57,586 nt of DNA from Micromonospora parva (GCF_000718515.1 NZ_JNZS01000038.1:1-57586); one strand, 5' to 3'; counted from the first letter of the stretch, positions 25,818 through 33,867 are shown. The notes: generated by a model not told the origin, from the letters alone. Numbers and translations are program-made.

Positions 25818-28148
25818 TCAGACCGTGAAGAGCGCCGGACCGTCCAGCGTCTTCACGTCGGCCGGGCGCAGCGCCAGGGCGAGCACGTCGGCCACGTCGG
25901 CCAGGGTGTGCACGGTCAGCGCCTCGCGCACCTCGGTCGGCAGGTCGTCCAGGTCCGGTTCGTTGCGCGCCGGGATGATCACTTCGGTGAGACCGGCCCG
26001 GTGCGCGGCGAGCAGCTTCTGCTTCACCCCACCGATCGGCAGCACCCGACCGGAGAGCGTCACCTCACCGGTCATCCCGAACTCGGGGCGGACCGGGCGA
26101 CCGGTGACCAGCGACGCCAGGGCCGTGACCATGGTGATGCCGGCGCTCGGACCGTCCTTGGGCACCGCGCCCGCCGGGAAGTGGACGTGGATCCGGCGTC
26201 CCGCGAGGGCGTTCGGGTCGATACCGAGCCGCCGCCCGTTGGAGCGCAGGTAGGAGAGCGCGATGTGCGCCGACTCCTTCATCACGTCACCGAGCTGGCC
26301 GGTCAGGGTCAGCCCCGGCTCGCCCTCCATGCTGGTCGCCTCGATGAAGAGCACGTCACCACCGGCACCCGTGACGGCCAGGCCGGTGGCCACGCCCGGC
26401 ACCGCGGTGCGCTCGGCCGACTCCGGGGTGAACTTCGGCCGCCCCAGGTAGCCGGTGAGGTTGTCGGTGTCGACGCGTACCGGCGTGGGGTCGGTCGCCA
26501 GGGTCACCGTCACCTTGCGCAGGATCTTGGCCAGGGCCCGTTCGAGCTGCCGCACGCCGGCCTCCCGGGTGTACTCCCCCGCGATCAGCGCGAGAGCCTC
26601 GTCGGCGACCGTCACCTCCTCGGCGGTCAACCCAGCCCGCTCCCGCTGCCGGGGCAGTAGGTGGTCGCGGGCGATGGATACCTTCTCGTCCTCGGTGTAC
26701 CCGTCCAGCATGACCAGCTCCATCCGGTCCAGCAGCGGGCCGGGGATGGCGTCCACCACGTTGGCGGTGGCCAGGAAGAGCACGTCGGACAGGTCCAGAT
26801 CGACCTCCAGGTAGTGGTCCCGGAAGGTGTGGTTCTGGGCCGGGTCGAGCACCTCCAGCAGGGCGGCGGCGGGGTCACCGGCGTAGCCGGCGGCCAGCTT
26901 GTCCACCTCGTCGAGGAGCACGACCGGGTTCATCGAGCCGGCCTCGCGCAGCGCGCGGACGATCCGGCCGGGCAGCGCACCCACGTAGGTGCGCCGGTGC
27001 CCGCGGATCTCCGCCTCGTCGCGGACGCCGCCGAGCGAGACCCGGACGAAGTTGCGTCCGAGCGCCCGCGCCACGGACTCGCCGAGGCTGGTCTTGCCGA
27101 CCCCGGGAGGGCCGGCGAGGGCGAGTACCGCGCCGGAGCCGCGACCGCCGACCACGCCGAGGTTGCGCTCGGCCCGCCGGTTGCGCACCGCCAGGTACTC
27201 CAGGATGCGGTCCTTCACGTCGGACAGGCCGGCGTGGTCGGCGTCGAGCACCGCCCGGGCCGCGGCCAGGTCGGTGTTGTCCTCGGTACGGGTGCCCCAC
27301 GGCATCTCGAGCACGGTGTCCAGCCAGGTGCGGATCCAGCCCGCCTCCGGGGAGGCGTCACTGGCCCGCTCCAGCTTGCCGACCTCGCGCATGGCCGCCT
27401 CGCGGACCTTCTCCGGCAGCTCGGCGGACTCGACCCGGGACCGGTAGTCGGCGGAGCCGTCCGGCTCGTCCTCGCCCAGTTCCTTACGGATCGCGGCGAG
27501 CTGCTGACGCAGCAGGAACTCGCGCTGGGACTTCTCCAGCCCCTCGCGGACGTCACTGTTGATCTGCTCGGTGACCTCCTGCTCGGCCAGGTAGTCCTTC
27601 ACCCAGCCGACCAGCAGCTCCAGCCGGGCGGTGACGTCCGGCGCGGCGAGCAGCTCGGTCTTCTGCTCCAGCGTCAGCCAGGGCGCGTAACCGGCCGAGT
27701 CGGCCAGCTCGGAAAGGTCGGTCATCCGCTCCACCGCGTCGATGACCTGCCAGGCGCCCCGCTGCTGGAGCACGGAGGTCACCAGGGCGCGGTACTCGCG
27801 GGCGAGTTCACGGGCCCGACCGGCGTAGGCGGGTTCGTCGAGTTCGGTCGCCTCGACCCAGAGGGCGGCGCCGGGGCCGGGCACGCCGGACCCGATCCGG
27901 GCCCGGGACAGGCCACGGATGACGGCGGCGGGCTCACCCTCGGGCAGCCGGCCGACCTTCTCGATGGTGGCGACCACGCCGACCGGCCCGTACTCGCCGT
28001 CGATGCGCGGCACGGCCAGCAGCTTGCGGTCGCCGGTCGCCCGCGCCGCGTCGATCGCGGCCTGGGTGGTGGGGTCGAGGGTCACCGGGATGACCATGCC
28101 GGGCAGCAGCACGGCGTCGGTCAGGGGAAGTACCGGAAGAGTTGCCAT
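25818..28148 (-). CDS. lon: ATP-dependent Lon protease
   Basis: 776 residues from ATG 28148 (GAGGTG upstream); a GTG at 28181 would add 11 residues but lies inside the HAIR operator. The N-terminal substrate domain opens with LPLTDAVLLPGMVIPVTL. The AAA+ module has Walker A GPPGVGKTS (about 345-353) and Walker B VVLLDEVDKL. The C-terminal serine protease has the Ser-Lys dyad, Ser668 in KDGPSAG and Lys near 711 in GGVKQKLL. The length fits actinobacterial Lon. It degrades misfolded and regulatory proteins in the cytosol. An HspR-type operator lies 18-38 nt upstream, implying heat-shock derepression. Confidence 0.97.
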   Translation of the reverse strand: MATLPVLPLTDAVLLPGMVIPVTLDPTTQAAIDAARATGDRKLLAVPRIDGEYGPVGVVATIEKVGRLPEGEPAAVIRGLSRARIGSGVPGPGAALWVEATELDEPAYAGRARELAREYRALVTSVLQQRGAWQVIDAVERMTDLSELADSAGYAPWLTLEQKTELLAAPDVTARLELLVGWVKDYLAEQEVTEQINSDVREGLEKSQREFLLRQQLAAIRKELGEDEPDGSADYRSRVESAELPEKVREAAMREVGKLERASDASPEAGWIRTWLDTVLEMPWGTRTEDNTDLAAARAVLDADHAGLSDVKDRILEYLAVRNRRAERNLGVVGGRGSGAVLALAGPPGVGKTSLGESVARALGRNFVRVSLGGVRDEAEIRGHRRTYVGALPGRIVRALREAGSMNPVVLLDEVDKLAAGYAGDPAAALLEVLDPAQNHTFRDHYLEVDLDLSDVLFLATANVVDAIPGPLLDRMELVMLDGYTEDEKVSIARDHLLPRQRERAGLTAEEVTVADEALALIAGEYTREAGVRQLERALAKILRKVTVTLATDPTPVRVDTDNLTGYLGRPKFTPESAERTAVPGVATGLAVTGAGGDVLFIEATSMEGEPGLTLTGQLGDVMKESAHIALSYLRSNGRRLGIDPNALAGRRIHVHFPAGAVPKDGPSAGITMVTALASLVTGRPVRPEFGMTGEVTLSGRVLPIGGVKQKLLAAHRAGLTEVIIPARNEPDLDDLPTEVREALTVHTLADVADVLALALRPADVKTLDGPALFTV

Positions 28149-28165
28149 CGAACACCTCGCGTTGA

Positions 28166-28186
28166 GTTGAGCGTGTCTCACTCAAG
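28166..28186 (-). promoter_or_regulatory. HAIR-like operator (HspR-associated inverted repeat) upstream of lon
   Basis: On the plus strand it reads GTTGAGC-N7-ACTCAAG; on the lon strand CTTGAGT-N7-GCTCAAC. The accepted HAIR consensus is CTTGAGT-N7-ACTCAAG, so one half is perfect and the other matches at five of seven positions. An additional GTTGAGT half-site abuts it (28161-28167). lon is a known HspR target in Streptomyces, which supports the assignment. Confidence 0.8.
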
Positions 28187-28241
28187 TAACAAAGCGTTCC
28201 CCTTGTTCCGATCTGTGACCCAGACCACTTCCCCGGCCGGT

Positions 28242-28280
28242 TCCGTCGGGTCGCCCAGGACCGGTGGGCGACCCGACGGG
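28242..28280 (-). terminator. Hairpin terminator after the manganese catalase gene
   Basis: TCCGTCGGGTCGCCCA (28242-28257) pairs perfectly with TGGGCGACCCGACGGA, ending near 28280, with a 7-nt loop, 6 nt past the catalase stop. Confidence 0.8.
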
Positions 28281-28285
28281 AGACC

Positions 28286-29155
28286 TCAGGTGAGCTTGCT
28301 CTTCACCGTGTTCACCACCGAGCCGGCCACCCCCGGATTGGTGCCGTACAGGCGGGGGTCACCCGGCGGCAGCACCGGCTCCGGCGCGTTCGCGCGTGGG
28401 TTGTCGTCGTACCGGAACTCGCCCTTGCCGTCGGGCGATGGCCCGGACGCCCAGCGCCCCTGGGCGGCGTCGGTGCCCGAGGAGAAACCCAGATAGGTGT
28501 AGCCGTACTCCTCGGTGAACTCGCCCGAGTCCGGGAACGCCTCCGGCACCGGCATCTCCTCCAGCCCGTCCTCCTTGAGCTGCTCGATCGCCGCCAGCCA
28601 CATGTTCTGGTGCATCGTGTCGCGGGCCAGCAGGAAGCGCAGCATCTGCTTGACACCCGGGTCGTCGGTCATGTGGAACAACCGGGCGACCTGGAGCCGA
28701 CCCTGCGCCTCGGCGGTGACGTTGAGCTGGAAGTCGGCCAACAGGTTGCCGCTGGCGGTGACGAACGCGCCGCTCCAGGGCACCCCGTTGGAGTCGGCGG
28801 GCAGGGCACCACCACCGCCATGGATGAAGTGCGCCGGATTCTCGCCGGCGTAGGTCGCCGCACCACCGGGGTCCTCCGCGATCCCCTCGGTCAGCGACAG
28901 CGGCGCATTGTCCAAGAGCCGGGTGATCATCGTGACGATCATCTCGACGTGGCCCATCTCCTCGGTGCCGACATCGAGCAACAGATCCTTGTACTTGCCG
29001 GGCAGCCGGCAGTTCCAACCCTGGAAGAGGTACTGGTTGGCGACTGTCATCTCGCCCCACTTGCCGCCCAGCACCTCCTGCAGCCGACGGGCGAACGCCG
29101 CGTCCGGGCCGTCTGGTTTGGCCTCGAACTGCAGATCCTTGACGTGACTGAACAT
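28286..29155 (-). CDS. Manganese (non-heme) catalase
   Basis: 289 residues from ATG 29155 behind a strong GAGGAGG site. Di-manganese ligands are recognisable and fall almost exactly on the Lactobacillus plantarum numbering: Glu35 (WGEM), Glu66 and His69 (TEEMGHVEM), Glu149 (TAEAQGR) and His182 (DTMHQNMW). It dismutates hydrogen peroxide in the cytosol. The C-terminal 60 residues are an extended Pro/Gly-rich tail (PSPDGKGEFRYDDNPRA), common in actinobacterial and Bacillus spore/stress catalases. It is downstream of a histidine kinase gene but separated by a large hairpin. Confidence 0.95.
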   Translation of the reverse strand: MFSHVKDLQFEAKPDGPDAAFARRLQEVLGGKWGEMTVANQYLFQGWNCRLPGKYKDLLLDVGTEEMGHVEMIVTMITRLLDNAPLSLTEGIAEDPGGAATYAGENPAHFIHGGGGALPADSNGVPWSGAFVTASGNLLADFQLNVTAEAQGRLQVARLFHMTDDPGVKQMLRFLLARDTMHQNMWLAAIEQLKEDGLEEMPVPEAFPDSGEFTEEYGYTYLGFSSGTDAAQGRWASGPSPDGKGEFRYDDNPRANAPEPVLPPGDPRLYGTNPGVAGSVVNTVKSKLT

Positions 29156-29194
29156 CCGACCTCCTCGGTACCGGAAACAGGTAGCGAGGCCGTT

Positions 29195-29251
29195 CCCGCT
29201 GGGCTGACCCGAGCGGGCCAACCGGTGGCCCGCCCGGGTCAGCCCAGCGGG
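29195..29251 (-). terminator. Long compound hairpin overlapping the kinase stop codon
   Basis: CCCGCTGGGCTGACCCG (29195-29211) pairs perfectly with CGGGTCAGCCCAGCGGG (29235-29251), and a second stem (GCGGGCCA with TGGCCCGC) lies inside. The right arm includes the kinase stop codon at 29239-29241, so termination or pausing begins within the coding sequence. It insulates the kinase from catalase. Confidence 0.8.
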
Positions 29252-29970
29252 CGGGCCACCGGCAGCAGCACCTCCAGCGCCACTCCACGGGGCCGCAGCC
29301 GGTGCGCCCGCAGCGCTCCCCCGTCGGTCGCGACGAGCTGCCGCGCGATCCACAGGCCCAGACCGGACATCCCGACGGCCGGCGTCGGACGCCGCAGCGC
29401 GACCAGCAGCGCGTCGTCGACCCTGCCCTCGTCGGTGACCAGGATGCTCACGCCGGGACCGCGCACCGTGGCGTAGAGCCCGACCTGCCCGTTGGGCGGC
29501 CCGTGCCGCAACGCGTTCTGCACCAGGTTGACCAGCACCTGTCGAGTGCGTCCGGCCGGCACCGGGCAGGAGGCGGCCCGCCGGGTGGCCCGTGCCCGCC
29601 GCCGACCGGCCGGCACCAACGCGGCGGCCTCCCGCAGGATGCCCGCCAGCGCGACGACCGGCTCCGGCTGCGCGGCCAGCGCCAGCGCGCCGGTGCCGGC
29701 GGTCGCGTCGCGCAGCAGACTCTGCAGGTGTGCGGCCTGGTCGCGGGCCAGCTCGGTGATCGCCCGCCGATCGGCACTGGTCAGCTCGCGACGCTCGTCG
29801 GCCAGAGCGCGGGTCAACGAGGTCAGGGTGCTCACCGGCGTCCGGAACTCGTGGCACAACACCCGCAGCAGCAACTCCGAATCAGCCTCCGCCGCTCGCC
29901 GCTCGGCGGGTGTCGGCGCGATGGGGCGCAACCCTCGCAGCAGGTCCCGCAAACCGTGCCGTGCGCGCAT
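29239..29970 (-). CDS. Soluble sensor histidine kinase (HisKA type), divergent from its regulator
   Basis: 243 residues without membrane helices or any recognisable sensor domain. The H-box LLRVLCHEFRTPVSTLTSL (His near residue 40) is of the classical HisKA type. N-box NLVQNALRHG is intact, the D-box is reduced to VTDEGR, and the G2-box GLGLWIARQLV is present. The adjacent divergent gene encodes a NarL-type regulator, an unusual partner for a HisKA kinase. Input must come through the 20-residue N-terminus or a partner protein. A sigma-B-like promoter candidate lies 41 nt upstream. The neighbouring manganese catalase suggests an oxidative-stress role, but that is inference. Confidence 0.85.
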   Translation of the reverse strand: MRARHGLRDLLRGLRPIAPTPAERRAAEADSELLLRVLCHEFRTPVSTLTSLTRALADERRELTSADRRAITELARDQAAHLQSLLRDATAGTGALALAAQPEPVVALAGILREAAALVPAGRRRARATRRAASCPVPAGRTRQVLVNLVQNALRHGPPNGQVGLYATVRGPGVSILVTDEGRVDDALLVALRRPTPAVGMSGLGLWIARQLVATDGGALRAHRLRPRGVALEVLLPVARPLG

Positions 29971-30010
29971 CCACCCGACTCCCCTCGTTCGGTGCGAACC
30001 CGCATGATCG

Positions 30011-30035
30011 GTACCCGCTGGGGAACGGCCCAGAC
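30011..30035 (-). promoter_or_regulatory. Stress-sigma-like promoter for the soluble kinase
   Basis: On the minus strand it reads GTCT-N15-GGGTAC, matching the Streptomyces sigma-B form GNNT-N14-16-GGGTAY. The -10 element ends 41 nt before the kinase ATG (29970). It also overlaps the region just upstream of the divergent regulator start at 30036. Confidence 0.45.
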
Positions 30036-30677
30036 ATGCCGGGAAGCTCCACCTTGCGACTCGTTGTCGTGGACGATCACCCCCTTTTCGTCCGCGGCCT
30101 GGAGTTGCTGCTCCCGATCACCAGCAACGGCCGCGCCGAGGTGGTCGCCTCCACCGGCGACGCCGCCGCGGCGGCGGCTCTCGTCGCCGGCTGCCGCCCC
30201 GACCTGGCCCTCGTCGACCTGCACATGCCCGCGCCCGGCGGCGTCCGTGCGGTGGCGGCGATCCGGCGGACCACCCCTCGGGTACGGGTGGTGGCGATGT
30301 CCGGTTCCGCCGCTCCCGAGTCGGCGGTGGAGGCGCTGCGGGCCGGCGCCGAGGGTTTCCTGCCCAAGACCAGCGAACCGGAGGAGCTGCTGCCCCCGCT
30401 GCTGGCCATCCTCGACGGCTGGGCGGTGCTGCCGGCCGAACTGCTGCGCACTCTGCTGCCGCCCACGCGCTTCCCGTCGGTCGACCTCGACAGTGAGGAA
30501 CGGCGGCTGCTGCGGGCGATCGCCGCCGGCCGCAGCACCGTCGACATCGCCGAAGAACTGCACGTCTCGGAACGGACGGTGAAACGTATGACCGCCGCGT
30601 TGCTGCGAAAGTTGCGAGTGTCCAACCGGGCCGAGGCCGCCGCCGTCGCCGGTCACGCCGGGGTCCTCGGGGAATGA
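30036..30677 (+). CDS. NarL/LuxR-type response regulator
   Basis: 213 residues from ATG 30036; an in-frame extension upstream would overlap the kinase gene and is not supported. Receiver: acidic pair VVDDHPLF, phosphoacceptor Asp61 (LALVDLHMPAPGG), Ser in AMSGSA and Lys in LPKTSE. The C-terminal LuxR helix-turn-helix is complete (LDSEERRLLRAIAAGRS ... SERTVKRMTAALLRKLRV). The start is 65 nt from the divergent kinase start, so the pair shares one control region. Confidence 0.9.
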   Translation: MPGSSTLRLVVVDDHPLFVRGLELLLPITSNGRAEVVASTGDAAAAAALVAGCRPDLALVDLHMPAPGGVRAVAAIRRTTPRVRVVAMSGSAAPESAVEALRAGAEGFLPKTSEPEELLPPLLAILDGWAVLPAELLRTLLPPTRFPSVDLDSEERRLLRAIAAGRSTVDIAEELHVSERTVKRMTAALLRKLRVSNRAEAAAVAGHAGVLGE

Positions 30678-30821
30678 AGCCCGGTCATCGGACCGATTCA
30701 CGGTTTTGCTCTGTAACGGAATCGCGACGCGCCGAATGAATGGAAGGCATATTGTTGCGGATTACCGGGGTGATAGGTCAGACTTTGGACACATCCCGCC
30801 GCACACAGGGAGTAATCGGCA

Positions 30822-31169
30822 ATGGCGAGAAAAGTAATCACGGTCCTGACCGACGACCTCGACGGTGGGAAGGCCGACCGGACGGTGGAGTTCAGTCTCG
30901 ACGGCGTGGCCTACACGATCGATGTCTCCGACGAGAATGCCGGTGTCCTGCGCAAGGCGCTCGACCCGTACATCAATGCGGGTCGGCGGATCGGGCGCGG
31001 TCCGGTGGAGAGCGCCCGTTCAGTCCGACGGCCGGGCCGACCCGCCGGCGCGGGAATGGATCGGGAGCAGAACCGGGCCATCCGGGAATGGGCCGTCAAG
31101 AACGGCTACAAGATTTCCGAGCGCGGCCGGATCCCGGTGGAGGTTGTCGAGGCGTACAAGAACCGCTGA
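30822..31169 (+). CDS. lsr2: Lsr2-family nucleoid-associated protein
   Basis: 115 residues, ATG with GGGAG upstream. The N-terminal dimerisation beta-sheet ([15 protein letters not shown] to about residue 60) is joined by a basic linker to a C-terminal DNA-binding domain (about 78-115) whose Arg-Gly-Arg hook is in [10 protein letters not shown]. Lsr2 bridges and silences A/T-richer, often horizontally acquired DNA in actinobacteria; the lower-G+C toxin-tip region in this window is a natural candidate target. It is monocistronic, closed by a perfect 15-bp hairpin. Confidence 0.96.
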   Translation: MARKVITVLTDDLDGGKADRTVEFSLDGVAYTIDVSDENAGVLRKALDPYINAGRRIGRGPVESARSVRRPGRPAGAGMDREQNRAIREWAVKNGYKISERGRIPVEVVEAYKNR

Positions 31170-31178
31170 CGCGACGCG

Positions 31179-31215
31179 ACGACGGGGCCCCGCCAGCACG
31201 GCGGGGCCCCGTCGT
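31179..31215 (+). terminator. Hairpin terminator after lsr2
   Basis: ACGACGGGGCCCCGC (31179-31193) and GCGGGGCCCCGTCGT (31201-31215) form a perfect 15-bp stem with a 7-nt loop, 10 nt after the lsr2 stop. Confidence 0.85.
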
Positions 31216-31240
31216 GTGTCCGGGTCGCCCGTTGCGACGC

Positions 31241-31286
31241 GATGGCCGGCCACCCCAGGTTGGTTGCCCCGGGGTGGCCGGCCATC
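31241..31286 (-). terminator. Hairpin terminator after the secreted unknown protein gene
   Basis: GATGGCCGGCCACCCC (31241-31256) and GGGGTGGCCGGCCATC (31271-31286) form a perfect 16-bp stem with a 14-nt loop. It is back to back with the lsr2 terminator between convergent genes. Confidence 0.8.
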
Positions 31287-31295
31287 GTCGCTACC

Positions 31296-32570
31296 TCAGT
31301 TGACGTCGATGCGCACCGAGTCGAAGGCGGGGGTCTGGTTGGCCCGCTCCATCATCGGCAGGCGGTGCGAGCCGTCACCGGCCCAGACGGAGCACTGGGC
31401 GGTACCCGACTCCGGCAGGCCCGGAATCTGGATCGTCACCTCGTCGGGCTGGGCACCACCGCGGCCGTCCTCGGTCGCGACGAAGAACGCGGGCACCTCC
31501 TGCGGCTCCGGCGGCGCGGTCAGGCTGTCCAGCATCCGGCAGGCGGTGTGGAAGTGCCCACGGACCAGGCCCTGGTCGTTGAGCAGCGAGCTCTCCACGT
31601 AGTAACCACCCTGACCGGCGGCCAGGAAGCGGTCCCGCACCAGGTTGCGGGTGCTGACCCGCAGGGTGAAGGGCTGGTTCTGGCCAACCTGCTCGGGGAA
31701 CTGGGTGATCAGCAGCGACGGGTTGTTGGCCGCCGCGCCGACCTCACCGAACTCGGTGCTCACGCAGCGGTTGCCGTTCTGGAAACCGTCGTGCGGCTGG
31801 AGCCGGCTCTCGTCGCAGTCGTTGGCGAGCACGCCGAGCCCGGCGCCGGGCTCGGTGCCACCACCGTTGTTACCGCCGCCGTTGTTACCGCCGCCGTTGT
31901 TACCGCCACCGGGCGTGGTGGTGGGGGTGCTGCCACCGCCGTTGTTGCCGCCGGTGTTGCCGGTGGGCTGCACCTGACACTCGGCGAGCTGGGCCAGGCC
32001 CTGCGGCCGGGGTCCGACCCGGTCGATGGCGGTCGTGATCCGGTCCAGCACGGCGCGGCGCTTACCGGCCAACGGCTGGAGGATCGCGTTGCGGATGAAC
32101 GCCTCACCCTTGTTGCCCTCGGCGGCCAGCCGGCGGTCCGCCTCGGCGATCTGGGTCTGCAACTGGGCGAGGTTGCGGTCCACCTCGGCCCGCGCCCGGT
32201 TCGGCACCTGCGGCAGTTTGGCCGCCACATCCGGACAGGCGACGGCGGTGCCGGTGCCCACCGTGCCGTCCTTGCCGTCCTCACACTCGGGGACCGACTG
32301 CTGTCCGTCACCCCAGTGATTACGCACCCACCGACCGTTCTGCCAGGTTCGGCTGGTCGAACCGGCGCCGGTCGGCGCGGTCGCGCCCGGGCTCGGCTCC
32401 ACACACTGCCCGGCGGCCGGACGTGGCTTATTTGTCCGCCGGTCCTGGGCCGACGAAATCTGAGTCACGGCGACAACTCCGCCGAAGACCGCGAGCGTGC
32501 CGACAACTGCCAGCAGACGCTTGCTCCGCGCGTTGCCGGAAGGCCGGCGCGCCCGAGTGGACCTGCGCAT
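31296..32570 (-). CDS. Secreted or membrane-anchored protein with Gly/Asn linker, function unknown
   Basis: 424 residues from ATG 32570, behind AAGGAGAG. A basic N-terminus plus one hydrophobic segment (LLAVVGTLAVFGGVVAVTQ, about 19-37) acts as signal or anchor. Residues 110-195 form a helical, coiled-coil-like part (RARAEVDRNLAQLQTQIAEADRRL). A low-complexity linker of NNGGG units (about 215-240) follows. The C-terminal 175 residues are a compact conserved-looking domain with four or more cysteines and the motif RGHFHTACRML. I do not recognise the family; it looks restricted to actinomycetes. No catalytic assignment is made. Confidence 0.75.
   Translation of the reverse strand: MRRSTRARRPSGNARSKRLLAVVGTLAVFGGVVAVTQISSAQDRRTNKPRPAAGQCVEPSPGATAPTGAGSTSRTWQNGRWVRNHWGDGQQSVPECEDGKDGTVGTGTAVACPDVAAKLPQVPNRARAEVDRNLAQLQTQIAEADRRLAAEGNKGEAFIRNAILQPLAGKRRAVLDRITTAIDRVGPRPQGLAQLAECQVQPTGNTGGNNGGGSTPTTTPGGGNNGGGNNGGGNNGGGTEPGAGLGVLANDCDESRLQPHDGFQNGNRCVSTEFGEVGAAANNPSLLITQFPEQVGQNQPFTLRVSTRNLVRDRFLAAGQGGYYVESSLLNDQGLVRGHFHTACRMLDSLTAPPEPQEVPAFFVATEDGRGGAQPDEVTIQIPGLPESGTAQCSVWAGDGSHRLPMMERANQTPAFDSVRIDVN
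31858..31908. repeat. 15-bp tandem repeats coding for Asn-Gly linker
   Basis: Three to four copies of CCGCCGTTGTTACCG-like 15-mers encode the NNGGG repeats of the secreted protein. Copy number is likely to vary between strains by slippage. Confidence 0.7.
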
Positions 32571-32864
32571 CGAATTGCTCTCCTTCTCGATCCGGTAGTG
32601 GATTTCTGCCCTCGGCGGACCGACGGATGTGTGGGGGCACGGCCGCGGCAGGGACCCACCGTGACCCACCCGGTAATGCGTCGATGGCCGACGATGCCCT
32701 TTCCGCACCGTCTCCCGCGCCGGTCGACGCGGATGGGGAGATCCTGTTCATTCGCGCAGGAGTACGGGGCGGGTGCCGGGAAGGTTCAACTGACGCACAG
32801 GAAATTGCCGCGACCCGACACGGAGCCGGTACGCGGCGGGGAAGAGCAGGTGAAACGGGTGCGG

Positions 32865-33743
32865 TCAGTCGGCGCAGAGATGGTCGAAGGCGAAACCGCC
32901 GACCAGTTCGTGGCGGCGCTCGCTCAGCGCGGCGATCCGCGCGGTCCACTCGGCGCGCGGCAGCAGGTTCGCCACCGCGTTCTCCCGCAGTCGCTCCCCC
33001 ACGGCGACGGCGGCGAGATCCTCGGCCAGCCGGGCCGCGTCGATGCCGCAGGAGAAGCGGTGTTCGGTCACCGAGACCATCTCGACGAGGCACGCGTCGG
33101 GGCGTACCTGCACCCAGCTCCACCCCTGGGCCGGCCCGTCCAGCCAGCGCACGTGCAGCCCTCGCACGATCGGGTCGGCCACCTGCCCGGCCACGTACGC
33201 CTCGACGGCCGCCGCGCGGGTCAGCGCGCCGAGGTCGTTGACCGACCCGGTACGCCCGTCGGGCAGTCGGCCCAGGATGTCCCGGAAGCCCACCGGCGCG
33301 GGCTCGGTGCCGGCGACGGTGGCCCCGGCGCCCGCGGCGTACGCGCGCGCGTCGATCACGTACTCGACCAGGCGGCGGCCGTGTTCGGCGGCCCGTAGCG
33401 TCGGCGAACCGATCCGCAGCACGGGCAGGCCGGCGGCGGCGCTCACCGCGTCCGTGAGTCGCTGCACGCGCTGTTCCGCCGAGGCGGCGCTCGGCACCGG
33501 GCCGATCTCCACGGCGACGACTGGGCGGCCGGTGTCGGCGGCGTAGACCACGAAGTCGAAGCTGGCGCGGCTCGCCGAGGTCCACTGGCTGCCGGTGACA
33601 CCGGCCGGACGGCCCTGGACCAGATCACTGAGCCGACGTGCCGGCAGGACCAGGTGGTTGGCACGGCTGAGCAGGGCGTCGTGCCCCGCCTCGGCGGGCA
33701 TCGCCCGCAGCCAGCCGCGGTCGTCGCTCCCGGTGCTCGTCAT
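32865..33743 (-). CDS. DUF2726 domain protein
   Basis: About 292 residues from ATG 33743; a GTG at 33806 would overlap the CRP-like site region less well and add a Pro-rich tail. Residues 25-130 match the DUF2726 pattern, with an NHLVLPARRLSDLV start and a FDFVVYAADTGRPVVAVEI core resembling the Asp...Glu-x-x strand pair of restriction-endonuclease-fold nucleases. The remaining part is unassigned. DUF2726 often accompanies nucleic-acid-processing proteins, but no function is demonstrated. It is divergent from the Asp23 operon across a candidate CRP-family site. Confidence 0.7.
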   Translation of the reverse strand: MTSTGSDDRGWLRAMPAEAGHDALLSRANHLVLPARRLSDLVQGRPAGVTGSQWTSASRASFDFVVYAADTGRPVVAVEIGPVPSAASAEQRVQRLTDAVSAAAGLPVLRIGSPTLRAAEHGRRLVEYVIDARAYAAGAGATVAGTEPAPVGFRDILGRLPDGRTGSVNDLGALTRAAAVEAYVAGQVADPIVRGLHVRWLDGPAQGWSWVQVRPDACLVEMVSVTEHRFSCGIDAARLAEDLAAVAVGERLRENAVANLLPRAEWTARIAALSERRHELVGGFAFDHLCAD

Positions 33744-33816
33744 CTGCCTGATCCATCCGCCGGTCGGTCGAGCCGGGCCGAGTCTAGGTGGTCGATCATG
33801 GGCCACCGACTTCTGA

Positions 33817-33832
33817 TGTGACCGGGATCACA
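33817..33832. promoter_or_regulatory. CRP-family binding site
   Basis: TGTGACCGGGATCACA is a perfect match to TGTGA-N6-TCACA. It lies almost exactly midway between the divergent starts of the DUF2726 gene (33743) and the Asp23 operon (33908), about 82-84 nt from each, a position suited to dual control. Confidence 0.65.
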
Positions 33833-33843
33833 GCAGTGCCGAT

Positions 33844-33867
33844 GTTCCAGGGGTGGCCGCCGGGTGT
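33844..33867 (+). promoter_or_regulatory. Stress-sigma-like promoter of the Asp23 operon
   Basis: GTTC-N14-GGGTGT has one mismatch from the GGGTAT/C -10 of sigma-B/sigma-F-type promoters, and its -10 ends 41 nt before the first start codon. Homologous alkaline-shock genes in firmicutes are sigma-B dependent, which supports but does not prove this reading. Confidence 0.4.

Noticed and set aside
28213..28228. A possible CRP-type site (TGTGA...) upstream of lon.
   Set aside because: Only one half-site is present (TGTGACCCAGACCACT); the second half does not match TCACA.
29156..29857. N-terminal extension of manganese catalase (a long in-frame opening to 29857).
   Set aside because: The extension runs antiframe through the kinase gene with low-complexity Ala/Arg/Gly sequence; the ATG at 29155 has a strong ribosome site and begins exactly where the catalase family starts.
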